Source: Blasia pusilla (lineage: Eukaryota; Marchantiophyta; Marchantiopsida; Blasiales). From it: a stretch of DNA of 64,000 nucleotides. The notes below the pieces were generated by a model. The model was not told the DNA's origin. It made no database searches and saw nothing but the letters and a program-made list of their open reading frames with translations. The stretch is taken from contig CM114272.1 in NCBI GenBank assembly GCA_050084515.1, positions 17,484,001-17,548,000 on the forward strand, in the 5' to 3' direction. The stretch's first letter is position 1; each line of letters begins with the position of its first letter. The position numbers and the translations under genes are program-made. Shown here piece by piece: positions 9,654-22,008 of this stretch.

Positions 9654-12600
9654 TTACGACCTACTCATGCCTTCTAAATCCACTCTGTCCAACACTACTA
9701 TATTCTCTGATTGAGAATCAAACATCTCAGGTTGCATATGAAGTGATGGAGTTTCTTCCTCCAAGGGTTGCTTAATTGGTCCAGAAGTCCCTCCAGGTAA
9801 TGTCAACCCAACTCCATCAGAACTGTCAGGCCTTGCCCAATTCATTTCCTCCACACTTTGAGGAGTGACTGTTGGGGTCTGCTCAGAGTTTCTCAATAAG
9901 CTGCTTTTAGCTAATTTGGCAGACACAAGTACTGGAGCGGCATTTACCAACATGGCAGAACTTGTAACTGGTCCAGGCAGAGACACTGTTGAAGATGGTG
10001 TAGCAGTGGTGGCAGCATGGGCCAGCACATCTGAGCTATTAATCACTACAGCACCAGAAGCAGGAACCTCACCTACAGATGCATTAGGCGATGGTTCAGG
10101 TTTGGAAAGAGCCAAATTTGCTTCAATGGTCACAGGACTCTTTCCATACGCCTGCAGCTTTAAAAGCCGATATTCAGTTTCAGGTCTTCGACACACCTTA
10201 CGTAGAGGAACAACCTCCTGCATTCAATAATAATACAACACATTAACCCGCAGAGAGAAGTTTTAAATAAAGATCCAATGTTTCAAGGATACTAGTGGAG
10301 TAATTAATTATGGCCACTGTTCATGACTCTCACAATAAATCTTGAGAGAGGAAATTCTCTTGTAAAAATATAGATGCACACACATAAGAATGAAAGAATC
10401 ACAGGTTAAGGCCCCCCTGTAAAAAACGGGTGGGTGAACCGACTCATGTCAAGCCTTTAGACATGAGTTAAAACACAAATCATTGAGGACTTTCCAGATA
10501 AAACAACAGCCAGTGCCTCCCACATTGGCAGAAAACTAGTTTCAGTGAAGTCCAAAGAGAGAGCTTCTAACTTGTAATAAGATAGGTACAAGGATATCCC
10601 AAGACCAAACTTATACACTGATTTGTAGGAAGTAAGAAGAGCACAATATGAACTTTCCACCAATGAGCTAGAAATCACAAAAAAGCAGCAAGCAAATGAT
10701 ATTCTTATTATCTGGAGGCAAATATTTTCATGTTGAATGCCGCAACCCCAAACCAGTATGTATAAGGTGGTAGGAAAAAATTGGCTGTAAAGGAGGATAG
10801 TGACAGCTCAATTCCTCCATTAACTTTGACTGTCTGCGACTTCAATTGTGGCAGCATGTTACATGTGTTGTACTCGGAAGGGGCATCTTACTCTCATTCG
10901 ATAACTAGTCTATGTGACTGATCAATTTCTGCTAATTAGTGTAGCAACAAAGACACAATGTGTAGTTAGTTCCTAGGTTACCTTGTATTCCATTAATAAG
11001 ACATGAATCTAATGAAAAATGTTCCTTTAACCCAGCAGTAACTATTCCAGAGCAAACAAGACAATGACTTCGGCAGCAACACTCCATCATAAAAATAAAG
11101 ATAGGTTAAGTTGAGTAGGGATATCCAGATGGAATGATTTCAATACTCCAACTCCATTAGCAGACACACAAACCATCTATTTTGTGCCACAATTGTCCCT
11201 CAGGAAACATTGGTGAGATCCAAATTGGAGTAAAATGCAATCTAGTTCTGGCAAGAAATGCACCTCAGACTGATCATGGCGGTAGCGGACCCAAAATCTA
11301 CACCGACAACCTCTGACATCATGTCGACGCCGCTGCACATCAAGGATATCTGCATCATAGTACAAAGCCTGCTCGTTTCCCTCCTGTATCCAGAGGAGTC
11401 ACACAGAGAATCAATTCACTGAATCAAATATCCATTTGAACACTCATGAGTCAATAGCCAATCAGATTCAATTCAGTTTCTTCTTCCAATCAAGACATTG
11501 CTGCTACTTCAACTGATCTCAGTTTGCAAGCTATACCAGACTTTGAACAGAATACACATGAGCTTATAATATTCAACTGTACCTGAAAGCAAAGGATGAG
11601 GTCCCCAGGAAGTACAGCTACACACTCTGATGCCTCACAAGGTAGAGAGCGCTGCCGTACTGCAGTCCGAACATTCACCCACTCATCTTCCTCTGATCCG
11701 AAGCCAGCAAATCTCACTCGAACTTCCTGAACAAAATGAATTACCTTCTTGCTTGAAAATAAGCTGTGAACAGTTTGATGTAAGAACCTATCTTGTGACT
11801 TCATAAACATCCTAGGACAGTTTTTGAGATTTATCAAAAAAATTATTACAACTTTGGAAAGAATTCTCTTCCAAGGAATTCACAACTCTATTCCAACGAA
11901 AATACCATATGGGCATAGAAGAAAAAGCTGAAGAACAACTCACTGGATCACCAGAAGGTGCCAACCGGTGAGAAATAAATGTTGACACATCATACCTGCA
12001 TCACACAATTTTCTGAGAATAAGAACTTAAAAGTAAGCCTGCACGCTAAAGCTACCACTTCCCACTTTTTGGATAAAAAAAAGTACATAGATGTAATGGC
12101 TCATAGTAGGACAATTAAAGCAAGGATTGTGTTCACAGATACAACTACAGTGCATGTCAGTTAAAGAGCAAAAACACTTCTTAAAGGTCCACAGTCTCAT
12201 CACTGAAAAATTCCCACCAGAACACCACTATGTGCCAGCTCGTTCTTTACAGATGATCATCAGAAGTTCATGGTCACATGCCCGTTCTGTTTCATCAAGT
12301 CAGAGTAGCTCTCCAGGAAATAACTCCACACACAAACTGGGCAGGTTCATCTAAGTGTCCTTACCAGGCACCATCCCTAGCAGACTTTGCTTCAAACTCC
12401 ATTTGTTGAGTATCATTTCCTCTCCTACCAGTGCCTGCATAAGCACAGGACATCCATTAACGGCACGTAACCAAGGATTAAAGCCCTCCAGCTAACAGGA
12501 CCAGCAAGGAGGTTGAAACTGAGGTTGGCTTTAGTCTAAATTGGATTTACAGAGTAGCTGTTGGCACAATCCCAACACGTTAAGGGAAGGTAGTCTCCAG

Positions 12601-13803
12601 AGACTTCTAAAACAGTTCTTCACTGCAACGTTATAGGTCAGTTACCAGATGGAACAGCTGCAGAGGCAGCTGCTGCCCTCTTTGGATGAGGGGGTTCAGG
12701 TGCAACAACTGTGACGGCTTTCTGCTTGTCTGGACTTCTTGCAATCTTTGCTTTCTGAGAATGTCGCCTGTTTTGGAACCAATTCCAGACCTGGAGTGCC
12801 AGATATGTAATCATGAGACGACAAAACTTCACAAGATTAACTACTTCATCATGAGCGACAATATCTTATCAACTATCAATGCTCAGAGTAAGTTCAGACT
12901 TGCAAATGAATGGAATGTGCCAAACTTAGGGGGCATTAATTTTACAGCCTGCAGATGTTGGATACTGCAAAAGCAAAGCAATTAAGGTGCAATCGTATTG
13001 GTGACCTCACTTGCTTCCATTGTATTGGCTTCTGACCAGCCCTATCTGCACTAGCACTGCAAGGGAGAAACAACAGGTATTTAATCTTCATGAGTCTCCA
13101 AAACTTACTAACGCTAATAGAGAAAACGATTTTGAATCAGATTATAAATCTAAAAAACTCTTCCCCAGAACGACACTATCAACCCACCAAGAGAGTTAAG
13201 AACCCGTGAATTAACAAGCAGTGCAGGTACTGCTTGGAGGAAAAACTGCCCGGAGAACTTCACCATTACATGACCACTAAAGTGTGCACTTCTCTCTTAC
13301 TGATGACGCACCTGAAATTTTCTGATAGAGACTGTACAACCGACCGAGCAGGCGTAGAGCCCTTATTTGCATCCAAAGCCTTTTCCATTTCTGAGACCTG
13401 ATTCAAGTTTGGTCACAAGCATTGACGTGGAGACATGATAACAACAGACGGGTCGGTCATTAATCACCAAATTCAACCATGAGCCAAGCTTACAAGGGTG
13501 AAATACATTACTAAGGATGATAGACAATAGTTCCCGAGGGTGCAGGAGAAGTGGAGTAACTACAATCTACCACACCCAGGATATCGGGCTCCACTACAGC
13601 TTAAACACAGAAGGTGTCTTTCAGAAAAAGGACATAAATTTGAAGCTCTAAAGACATTTGGAAATCAAGCACGTTCGTTTTTAAAAATGTCGGACAACGA
13701 GACAATCGTCAACACGTGAGCAAAGCAAGAGGAGGTGAAAATCAAATACCTCTCTCGTAGTAAACCGGAAGGCAGGAGCCCCCCCTGTCGGTGCTCTACC
13801 CAT
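9654..13803 (-). CDS. SHH2: SAWADEE homeodomain protein, SHH2-type
   Basis: This is a nine-exon gene, apparently intact, encoding 426 residues. Exons, 5' to 3': 13803-13750, 13397-13312, 13056-13011, 12790-12646, 12434-12365, 11995-11944, 11726-11583, 11383-11264, 10217-9654. All junctions are GT-AG and the phases fit. Residues about 8-77 form a divergent homeodomain ending [18 protein letters not shown]. Residues about 120-250 are the SAWADEE domain, with [63 protein letters not shown] and [16 protein letters not shown] Ser/Thr/Pro-rich tail follows. In Arabidopsis the paralogue SHH1 binds H3K9-methylated, H3K4-unmethylated tails and recruits Pol IV for RNA-directed DNA methylation. This gene matches the SHH2 branch better. 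The chosen start [14 protein letters not shown] fits the family N-terminus. An in-frame ATG at 13896 would add 31 residues. Confidence 0.95.
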
Positions 13804-15060
13804 TTCGATTCCGTCAGTGAGCCCTAATCCACTAAATCCAGTGTCTTCTGACTTTCGTAAGAGACCGTCACGTCCTATCCAGTCACCCGAGGCCAAGAAT
13901 ACAAATTGATCAAGGTCTACGTCGGAAGAGAAAAGTGGTCCCCAATGTTACGCTACGTTATGATACCAATTCTTCACTCACTGCGAAGTTACAGGCGCTT
14001 TTCGCATCCGAGTAATGTGCTCCTGTTAGCAAGTAGAACGCTTCAAATTTACGAGGCCCGCACTAGGTTGACAACACTTGCGTGAACATTATATTATACC
14101 AAGTTATGGTCCCAGTCCTCCACTCGCAGATGCTCGATGTAAAACCTTTGTTCGCTCCACAAACAAACTCTCTTCTCGTGGGAAAAACGACACTAAATTA
14201 CTCCAAATAAGCCACGTACGTCGTTTTCCGCCTTCTCAGGTGTCCACCTTCCCACACTAACCCTAAGCTAAAAACTCAACTGTGGGATCCAAATAACCTA
14301 AAGAAACTGGTTGCACATGTCCACAAAGAGCTTCCACACGATGACCTCCGACTGCGTAGCTGCACCTAGTCCTTTCCGCAAGCGCATGGCTCCCTTCAAA
14401 ACCCTAGATCTTCAGCTCGGATGCTGCCAGAAAGAAAAGCTATAGCTGCAGCGACATACACGCTCGTGCGACTGACTCGGATCAACATTCCAAGAGCTCA
14501 CAATCCTCCCTCCTAACGCATGGTCCTTGCAACACATCGAGCTCGCTGTAAAACGCGAGCCCTCGATTCACAGCTCACAAACTCCAACACAAGAGTGTGA
14601 GAGGACACAATTGAACACCATGCTTTCTGCACCTCCTCCCTCGGGGGACTCATCAACTCCGCATGATTCTCTCAATCCCTGTGCCTTCCAAGCTGACTAG
14701 TAAAGATGGTGGTCAAATTCAAAAAACTCCACGATACGCCGCTTCCGCATCCACCCAAACACGACAAATCTGGCAGTCTAGCCAACCTCCCGGCTCTCCA
14801 AAGAGAGCTTGGTAATATTGGGACGAATTGAATCACGCACCACTCCAGCCGTCAACCGAACCCATCAGCGATCCGCCTTCCAGCTTTGGCGCCTAAAGAT
14901 CCAAACTCGAAGTTGGTCTGCTGAAGTGACAGTGATGGTAGCCTTCCGGTCCCATCATGTGGAGAGAGCTAAGGGCCTATACGATAAAGTATAGTTAGGG
15001 TACTGGTTCCCGACCGTTCTTCGCCCCTCATACTCCGATTACGTCTACGTACGTGGCACT
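13804..15060. promoter_or_regulatory. 5' flank of SHH2, likely promoter and 5' UTR
   Basis: The sequence is moderately GC-rich, next to the start of the minus-strand SHH2 gene. Open frames on the plus strand are short and unrecognised. I see no clear TATA box or second gene. The label rests on position only. Confidence 0.3.
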
Positions 15061-16222
15061 ACAAATCTTAGTATGCTCTTTCCAGAAATTAAGATATTTT
15101 GTGGAATATTCTTTAAACATGCTAAAGAAAATCATATTTTAGTGCTGGAATGGTTTTCTTGCGGCGGTATTTCCAAAATAAAAACTACAAACTCATCATA
15201 TAAATATACATAGAAGCAAAAAAAACGTTGTCTCCCTAATTTTGGTTTTATAAGTAAATTATAGTGATAAAAATTGACAAATCTAATTTCAACTTCCATA
15301 AAAGGGAAGACAAGGAATTCATGAAACGCTTCTTAATCCCGAAAGTTGATAATACTACATATAGATGAATTTCTCTTCATCATAAATTTTCCTCACCTTT
15401 GAGACCATGCACAACGCGTGAATTTCAAACCAATAAAGAAAGTTTGAATCTGCAAAATAGAAAATACCTATGGGTATCTCCACTCTCAAAATTATCTTTC
15501 ATAAATTTTTCATCTCTTTAATTTGATTAAGTTAGAGAGTAATGAGCACACTACCCCCATCAATTAGCCTTACTACTTAACATGCCTGTTATGATGATAC
15601 ATGATACTAGTGGGCAGTCCGTGCCATGCATGGGAGTGAATGTCAATCTTTTTCTTCTTATTCGTAGAGGGGAAACATTTTCTTATTGCCCGATTTTCAC
15701 CTACAAAGCAAAGAAGTGTTTGCAAATCAATAAGGCACTCTCCAATAATAATATAGATTTCTTAGGAATAAAATATGATATTATAATCACCACTATTGAT
15801 TCGCGGAGGTACTTCTTAAACACCCCACTCCTCCCGTCCATTAATTCTCCACTACTCAATAATCTCATTACTTCCTCCAATAATATCACTTCCCCTTCCC
15901 CAAAGATTTTCACTTCCTCAACCCCTACCAATATAAGACCTTAAGAGACAAAATAACATCGTGCTGGTATTTTTTTTATTGTGCATGTAGGGTATGCCAT
16001 TAGAATATAGATAACCATGGGTCATATTTTGGGTGCACAAATGCCCTTACCCAACCCTCTTATTGCATCTCCAACCTATGTGACATAAATGTTGGTATTG
16101 ACCTTTTTCATGGGCCTTCTAAAAATGCTCACTTATATCATGTTGAAAGGGTAAAATATAGTAAATTCTAGACTATAGAGAGCCCTATATAACACAAGAG
16201 TCCCCTCTTTTTTTTTGCCCCC
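15061..16222. other. AT-rich intergenic DNA
   Basis: No gene or conserved motif is seen. The 120-codon plus-strand frame at 15582-15944 is low-complexity (Asn, Thr, Ser, Ile, Pro) in its second half and lacks any recognisable domain, so I do not call it a gene. Confidence 0.4.
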
Positions 16223-17032
16223 TGTCGTGTGCATACACATCGCTGGTCACATCTACACACCACACAACACCGATCTTCCCCAACATACTAGTAGATCCAC
16301 ACAAACCAAACAAACTCACACATATACATCAAGACCCCACAACCTTGATGAGTAGTAAAAATGGCTCACCCTAGTCCGCTGCCAGTGAAAATCAAGAGAA
16401 AATGAGCAGCGCTTCCTCGCACGGCCTCCCAAACCTAAAAATGACAAAAACCCGACATACGCATCTCCAAGGGCTCCCCACCGAGGCAACTCGCTTGGTT
16501 ACCAACAAACAACGAATTCCTTGCCCCCTCGCATCTTTCTCATGTACAATCAAGAGTAGTAAAAACGGTTCACCCGACCTAAAACTCCACTCATAAATCT
16601 ACATCGGCATATCGAATCACATCCACCCTCTACTATGAGGGAATCCGGACGCTAGCACACTAACTCCTACACACCCACACATGTTTATGCAAGAGAGACG
16701 CTCCTAAGGCTCAACATCAGAAAGATGGCTTGAGAAAGCCATCTCTCTCACTATTATTCCCTTGGGAAGAGCCAAAACGCTCTTCCCCCAAAAATAGCCC
16801 TACCAACGGTAACCTGCATGCACACGTTACCCTGTGACCGTTGACCCACACAATGGGTCACCGACGGACTAAAACCAAAATAGGGAAATCGCCACAAACG
16901 ACGTTCTCGACACAACAGGTTTGTCGCCAACCTCATCCGACATCTCGGGATGAAGTTACACCCGAATAGCCCGTTGACTCTCTATGACGTCGACACGATA
17001 GAACTCTACCTACGTCAAAATAAGATGTGACA
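16223..17032 (-). repeat. Solo LTR (subtype 2)
   Basis: An 810-bp LTR in minus orientation with termini TGTCGTGTGC and GATGTGACA. No internal retroelement sequence flanks either side. Putative target duplications are ccccc (16218-16222) and tcccc (17033-17037), one mismatch. Inside are two hairpins, gggaagagcc/ggctcttccc-like (16764-16788) and agatggctt/aagccatct (16723-16744), as in the LTR of copy C. It lacks the extra LTR-end copy seen upstream of other LTRs. Confidence 0.82.
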
Positions 17033-17339
17033 TCCCCGATCGTGTGTGGCCCTCTTGTTCATGAGTCTTTGAGCCCCCTTGTTATATTATCTATATAGGT
17101 TCCCCTATCTTCTTTTTCTACAGGTCTTACTTTTCCCTCCCACCTACAACAACACAAAGTCCTACATCCGTCCACCTTACATTTTATGGTGACGCAAAGA
17201 TGCCCAAAGAAAAGTAAAACCTCTTGTTTTAAAATTGATTCTAAAATTTCATTGCGAACTATTTTTATTTCATCATATTCCTTCCAAAAAATTGTAGTTA
17301 ATTTTCTATATTTTCTTATTGGAAATTCACTCCCTTGTT

Positions 17340-17650
17340 ATGTTGATACGTATCCCAATACAACATATATCATTGTCAGCATCCTCCTAATTAATCAAGT
17401 GGGAAATCACACTTAACCACAAAAACCATACATGCATATGATCATATATCAAAAGGTCTTGAATAAATTCAGAAATAAAATCTCATATACTTTGTAGCCC
17501 TCCCTAAACTAACTCTCATGGTAAGAGAAAATTGGATTACTCAAAAGAAAAAAACAACTGTAGCTTCGCCGCCTCATGGAAGGAGAATAAATAAGGAATG
17601 AGGTCTCCAAATTCTCTATCCTTCAGGTATACCCTCTCCCAAAATCTCTC
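17340..17650 (-). repeat. Degenerate LTR fragment (subtype 1)
   Basis: The segment is recognised by gtagcttcgccgcctcatgg and the aggtataccctctccc block, which match the minus strand of the copy A LTR. Both ends are eroded. No coding sequence accompanies it. Confidence 0.6.
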
Positions 17651-18150
17651 CTTAGAGATATGTGCACACATGTCACTTCTCCAACCCTAACCCTAAATCT
17701 ATACTATTATAGCAGAGTGATATTATATGTGTTGATCACCGCAAACATTGACACCTGTATTTTTCAGCCAACCGCTATTTGCCACCTGTAGTCCCATAAA
17801 AGTTTCTTTTTTAAAGATCACAAAATTTCCGTCCAACTTGCTCAAAGCATTCACTCTCCTTCCAAAGGTCGAAAGTAGTGGCCAAAGTAATGGTGGCCAA
17901 AGTCCTGCCAATTAGGGTGATGATAAGGGTGTTCAAATTTGAAACGGTTAGGGTGGTGTTCTCTTGACTGTTACGATGATCTCCAACTTAGGGTTTCAAA
18001 CTAGAGAGGGATTTTTCACCAATATTTAAACGTCTAACAAGTTCGTTAATTGTCCATTTCTAGGTCGTGTGACAATCAATCAGATCGACATGCAAGAAGG
18101 TCATTCATTCTCTGCTCAGTTTCCCAAGCTTTGCTCAATAGAATAGTGTG

Positions 18151-18248
18151 ATTTTCAGCTTTACTCAAGTTCAAAGTCTTTCATGCCTTCCATGTTGTGC
18201 GATTTTTAGCTTTACTCACGTTCGAAGCCTTTCATGCCTTCCATGTTG
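18151..18248 (+). repeat. Two-copy tandem repeat, about 50 bp unit
   Basis: Two adjacent copies of a unit running from agctttactca(a/c)gttc through to tttcatgccttccatgttgtg. The following 18420-18590 is also repetitive (ctcctactt, gctccttgctct words). The repeat lies inside the Helitron upstream of the 188-codon frame. Confidence 0.7.
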
Positions 18249-18713
18249 TGTAGGCTACTATTCTTACTCTACTATTGTATGTGTTCATGCTATTTGAGCG
18301 ATCATCTGATAGACTTGATGCTCAATACAAACTTGATCATACTAACTAAGTTGTGTTTGCAATACATTGCAGATTGTTTGGAGCATAGTAAGTCTACTTG
18401 CATCAATTGCTCCCGCCAATGAGCATTTGAGGTGGAAGCTCACTCCTACCTCTCCTACTTCGCCCTTGGCTCTCCTACTTTGCTCTTCAGCTTAGCTCCT
18501 TGCTCTGCAATGCATCCTACTTCGCTCCTAGCTCTGCTGCTTTGCTTCTGGCTCTTCACCTTAGCTCCTTGCTCTACATCCTCGTCTACAACTCATCTCT
18601 GAACAAGTCTAGCAATAACAGTTGCTCAAATCTATTATGTATCAAGAAGCATGGCAATGAGAAGTACTGCAATGAAATCAACATAGGGTAGAGGGAAGAC
18701 TATTAGCATCAAT

Positions 18714-19280
18714 GTGGCTCCATCCAAGAAACATTATGGCATAAAAAGTGCAAATCTATTGGCCCAAGAGAGCGATAAATGGTCTCCACTTTCTCAAGAT
18801 GAGTACATCAAACTTGACTATGAATCAGATACAGAGCTACCACCAACAAGGGACAATAAACCCTCAACACACAAGAGAAATGTAAAGTCAAGAACAATAA
18901 GAATCCCAACTTGGGGTACGCGGTTAAACCCTTCAGAGGCTCCAAACTTTGGGGATGCCAAAAGGGACTCTATCCCTTCTTCAAATGACCTTGAGTGTTC
19001 ATATAGAGGATATTTCCCAAGGCATGTAGAGTCCCCGGGGAAATCCAAGGAAGTCGATGAAGACATTGAAGGGTCTCCACAATATTATTTGAGAAGGCCT
19101 GTGTGTAAACAGGAAGTGACGTTGGAGACAGGTTCAGAAAAGAAACCTCAGAGTGTATTTGCAAGATACATGACAAATCATGAATGTTCACCGACTGAGC
19201 AAGTCCCAACCTTGGATCACAAGGCCACCAAGTCCTTCCCAAGAGCACCTAAGATAAGTGTCCATGCTAGTTCTAGCTGA
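18714..19280 (+). CDS. Hypothetical protein, 188 aa, inside Helitron
   Basis: A single open frame of 188 codons begins MAPSKKHYGIKSANL and ends PKISVHASSS. The product is hydrophilic, rich in Ser, Pro, Lys and Glu, with no membrane segment, signal peptide or motif that I can name. It is the longest open frame of the Helitron and may be a captured gene fragment or a chance frame. A Helitron origin would explain why it has no visible neighbours of the same function. I do not assign a function, and expression is unproven. Confidence 0.4.
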   Translation: MAPSKKHYGIKSANLLAQESDKWSPLSQDEYIKLDYESDTELPPTRDNKPSTHKRNVKSRTIRIPTWGTRLNPSEAPNFGDAKRDSIPSSNDLECSYRGYFPRHVESPGKSKEVDEDIEGSPQYYLRRPVCKQEVTLETGSEKKPQSVFARYMTNHECSPTEQVPTLDHKATKSFPRAPKISVHASSS

Positions 19281-19504
19281 ATATCCCACATGCATGCATG
19301 CGGCTCAATGATAGTCAAACTTTAGGTGTAGAAAGCACCTAAAGTCGGAGTGGTAATTGTAGGGAACTCTTACTCAAGCCTGCCCATGACCTGCGCAAAG
19401 AGCTTTCTTGCCTGTTCTATCACTACACCTAAGTGCACCCTTTCCTACTCTAGCAATACACCTGTCCGCACCCTCTGAGATCTCTAAGATCAGACAAATC
19501 GAGG

Positions 19505-19870
19505 TTTAATTGGGAAGGGGGTGCAGTCACCCCCCCTCCTCTTCAAAAAAATTATCCTAATCTAACGATTTGATTAGGAGAGTACCCTTCTAATCTAACT
19601 GTTAGATTTGATTAGGAGAGTACCCTTCTAATCTAACTGTTACACCTAATCTAACTGTTAGATTAGGTGTAGGAACCCAGACCTAATCCAAATCTAAGCT
19701 TAGGAATAGGGGGGTGCAGCCTTACCCCCTTCTGCCCCCCCTCCTTTTCAATTTTTTTCTCCTAATCTAACAATTTGATTAGGAGAGTGCCCTTCTAATC
19801 TAACCGTTAGATTAGGTGTGGGAACCCGCACCTAATCGAGACCTTAGCTTAGGAATAGGGGAATAGAGAT
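19505..19870 (+). repeat. Duplicated AT-rich block with internal palindromes
   Basis: Two direct copies (about 19510-19715 and 19720-19870) share gggtgcag, cctaatctaac, gattaggagagt(a/g)cccttctaatctaac and cttaggaatagggg. In the first copy the gattaggagagtacccttc unit is itself repeated. The palindrome acctaatctaactgttagattaggt (19646-19670) and related forms could fold. Confidence 0.65.
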
Positions 19871-20425
19871 AAAAGTTTAAAAATCTCTTCTTTTTTCTTC
19901 TAATTTAATCTTTCTTCTCCATTTTTTACACTATTTTTTATTTTTTACAAATTAATTCCTTACAAACACATGTCAGGAATATTTTTTTACCAATTTTTAA
20001 ATTTGTATTCTTTCTGCAAATTTTTCTCTTTTTCTAAAAAGTAATGTCCTACTTACTAACCGGACACCAATTTTTTCCTTTTTTTTTTCAACTTTCTAAC
20101 TGTTTTGTGGTAAAGAGTCTTCTACTTATTCTCCTAATTGTTGTGTGTTCTTAAAATGCCTACTCTCAAACATATATCAAGACGTCCACTCACTCCAATC
20201 ACAAATATACCAATTGTGTCAAGGGGTACGATGAGTAACAGAGTATGAGGAGACAACCCGACATATTCAAGCACCTCTCGCCTATGTAAGCACTCCTCTT
20301 CCTTTCCATTGGACTTTTTTGATAAGCAAACAAATTGTAATTATTGTAAGATGGATACTCATACATTTTCTTTGATGATGCACTACTGGTAAGATGCCCA
20401 TGCATCGCACGGGCATCTTACTAGT

Positions 20426-21217
20426 AGCTAGTTAAGGGGAAACTTCCACAATGGGAAGTCAATAGTTCCCAAAATAAGACCTAAAGTAGGGATAACCTAT
20501 ACACGTATATTCCCACCTCTCGAGTAGATCATCCTAGATCTACATGTGATGACACTCGCCCTCTTTGGGTACGCTCTACAAATACTCTCTATTGTAATAT
20601 GATTGACATGAAAATTCTCAGGTGCATGCATATTGCTATACAACCTTCATCATTATCATTGTCCATATAACTCATCAAATTGGAAACCACACTCAACCTT
20701 AGAAACTAGCCATCCAAATTATCATGAACCTAAAGGTCTCCACTCACCTAAGTCACCTTCCTAACTCTTCTCCTTCACACTTGCATCTTGCCAACTCACA
20801 AGTTTTTCTTGTGCAAAGTATGCTTTGATATGCCCAACTTCCTTGAGACCATCTCATCTAGTTACATGACGAATAGTCTCCACCCCTCGTAGCATCACTT
20901 CTCACAAAAAATATGAAAATTCACTCTTAGCTACACATACAATGTGTGCATCTATCTTGATTTCAAAGATCTTGAGATCAGATGTTGTTGTGATTATTCT
21001 TACTCGACCGTTCAACAAGCTCCTTATTTCTTCCTTATGAAAGTTTTTATTCAACAACATACCAATATGTGTCGAATCAATCTTTCCATATTTGAAATTG
21101 CAACTCCATTCTAAGTGGCTTTTAAGGACTCCTCACCTTCTTAGTGTTGAAGCTTAATAGCCATATGCCTCTCTCACAAAGTTCCTATTGGTCAAAGGAT
21201 TGTTCCTTTGACTAATA
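20426..21217. other. Intergenic DNA without recognised gene
   Basis: No coding sequence is supported. A faint match to LTR-end words (gtgcatgcatattgctatacaacctt) near 20625-20660 suggests another heavily decayed LTR fragment. Confidence 0.35.
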
Positions 21218-21975
21218 TGTCGTGCCCATACATATCGTTACACAACATGTATCGTAATCATTGACTATAAGCAAATAAACATAAAATACTATACTCATTC
21301 ATGGCATCTAAATACCACAACAATCATGTATCAAAAATATTTTCAATAATTCAAAAGTACTTCAATCTCTCACACAATCTCCATCTCTCTCTCTCATGTT
21401 GAACCAAAATCACTCTCCTAATGAGAGGTTAGGGTTACTCATTAGGTAATGAGAACCATAGCTCCGCCGCCTCATGCTAAGAGGTTAAACAAAGAGAGAA
21501 TGAATTTCAAAGGTCTCTCTCTCTTTGGGTATATCTCTTTCCTCTCCCAAGTTCTCTCCATTCGAACATGTGTTCATAGATTACCTCCTTGGCTCTTGAA
21601 TTGTTGTAAGGGATCGAGGGATACTCACCAAAGTGGAAAGGAAACTATGCTCATGATAAGAACATACCTAAAATAGTAAGTTTTGTAATATAGGTCCAAA
21701 TGAGCCAAAACAACGGGGAATCTTATTCTCTCTAGTTACCCAAGGCCTCAACATGTTAACATTGAACTCTTGAGGTTTTCATCTAACCTCCTCAATGACG
21801 CCCTACAGATACTTGTCGAATCATCCCCAAAAATGTAATAATTGTTGTGCAAATGTACATAACTACACAACACACATCATTGTCACTGATTTCAAGCACA
21901 AAAATATAAGATACCATACTCACTCATGGCATCTAAACATTAAGATGATCATGTACCAAAATATCTCAAATTTCC
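21218..21975 (-). repeat. Subtype 1 LTR with extra LTR-end copy, minus orientation
   Basis: A decayed subtype 1 LTR (about 21218-21840) begins TGTCGTGCCCATACATATCG and carries the gctccgccgcctcatg block. On its internal side a second copy of its end (about 21843-21975) is followed by a purine tract (complement of ccccccaatt) and gttaggttc, which matches the end of the internal region in copy A. The internal coding part is absent. Confidence 0.7.
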
Positions 21976-22008
21976 CCCCAATTAGTGGTTAGGTTCAACT
22001 TTAGATAA

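Larger units (their letters stand above)
17698..20425 (+). mobile_element. Non-autonomous Helitron, 2.7 kb
   Basis: The 5' end reads TCTATACTATTATAG, the typical plant Helitron start, preceded by A (17697). The 3' end has a strong hairpin (20392-20420, arms aagatgccc and gggcatctt) followed by CTAG (20422-20425) and then T. This gives the expected insertion between A and T and the CTRR terminus. No Rep/helicase gene lies inside, so it would need an autonomous partner. It contains a 188-codon frame (18714-19280), short tandem repeats and a duplicated AT-rich block. The two ends could in principle come from different insertions, but no other Helitron end lies between them. Confidence 0.72.

Noticed and set aside
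17682-17697. Telomere-like repeat (aaccctaaccctaaa)
   Set aside because: Only two units; similar short words occur at 14261 and 22590. No telomeric array.
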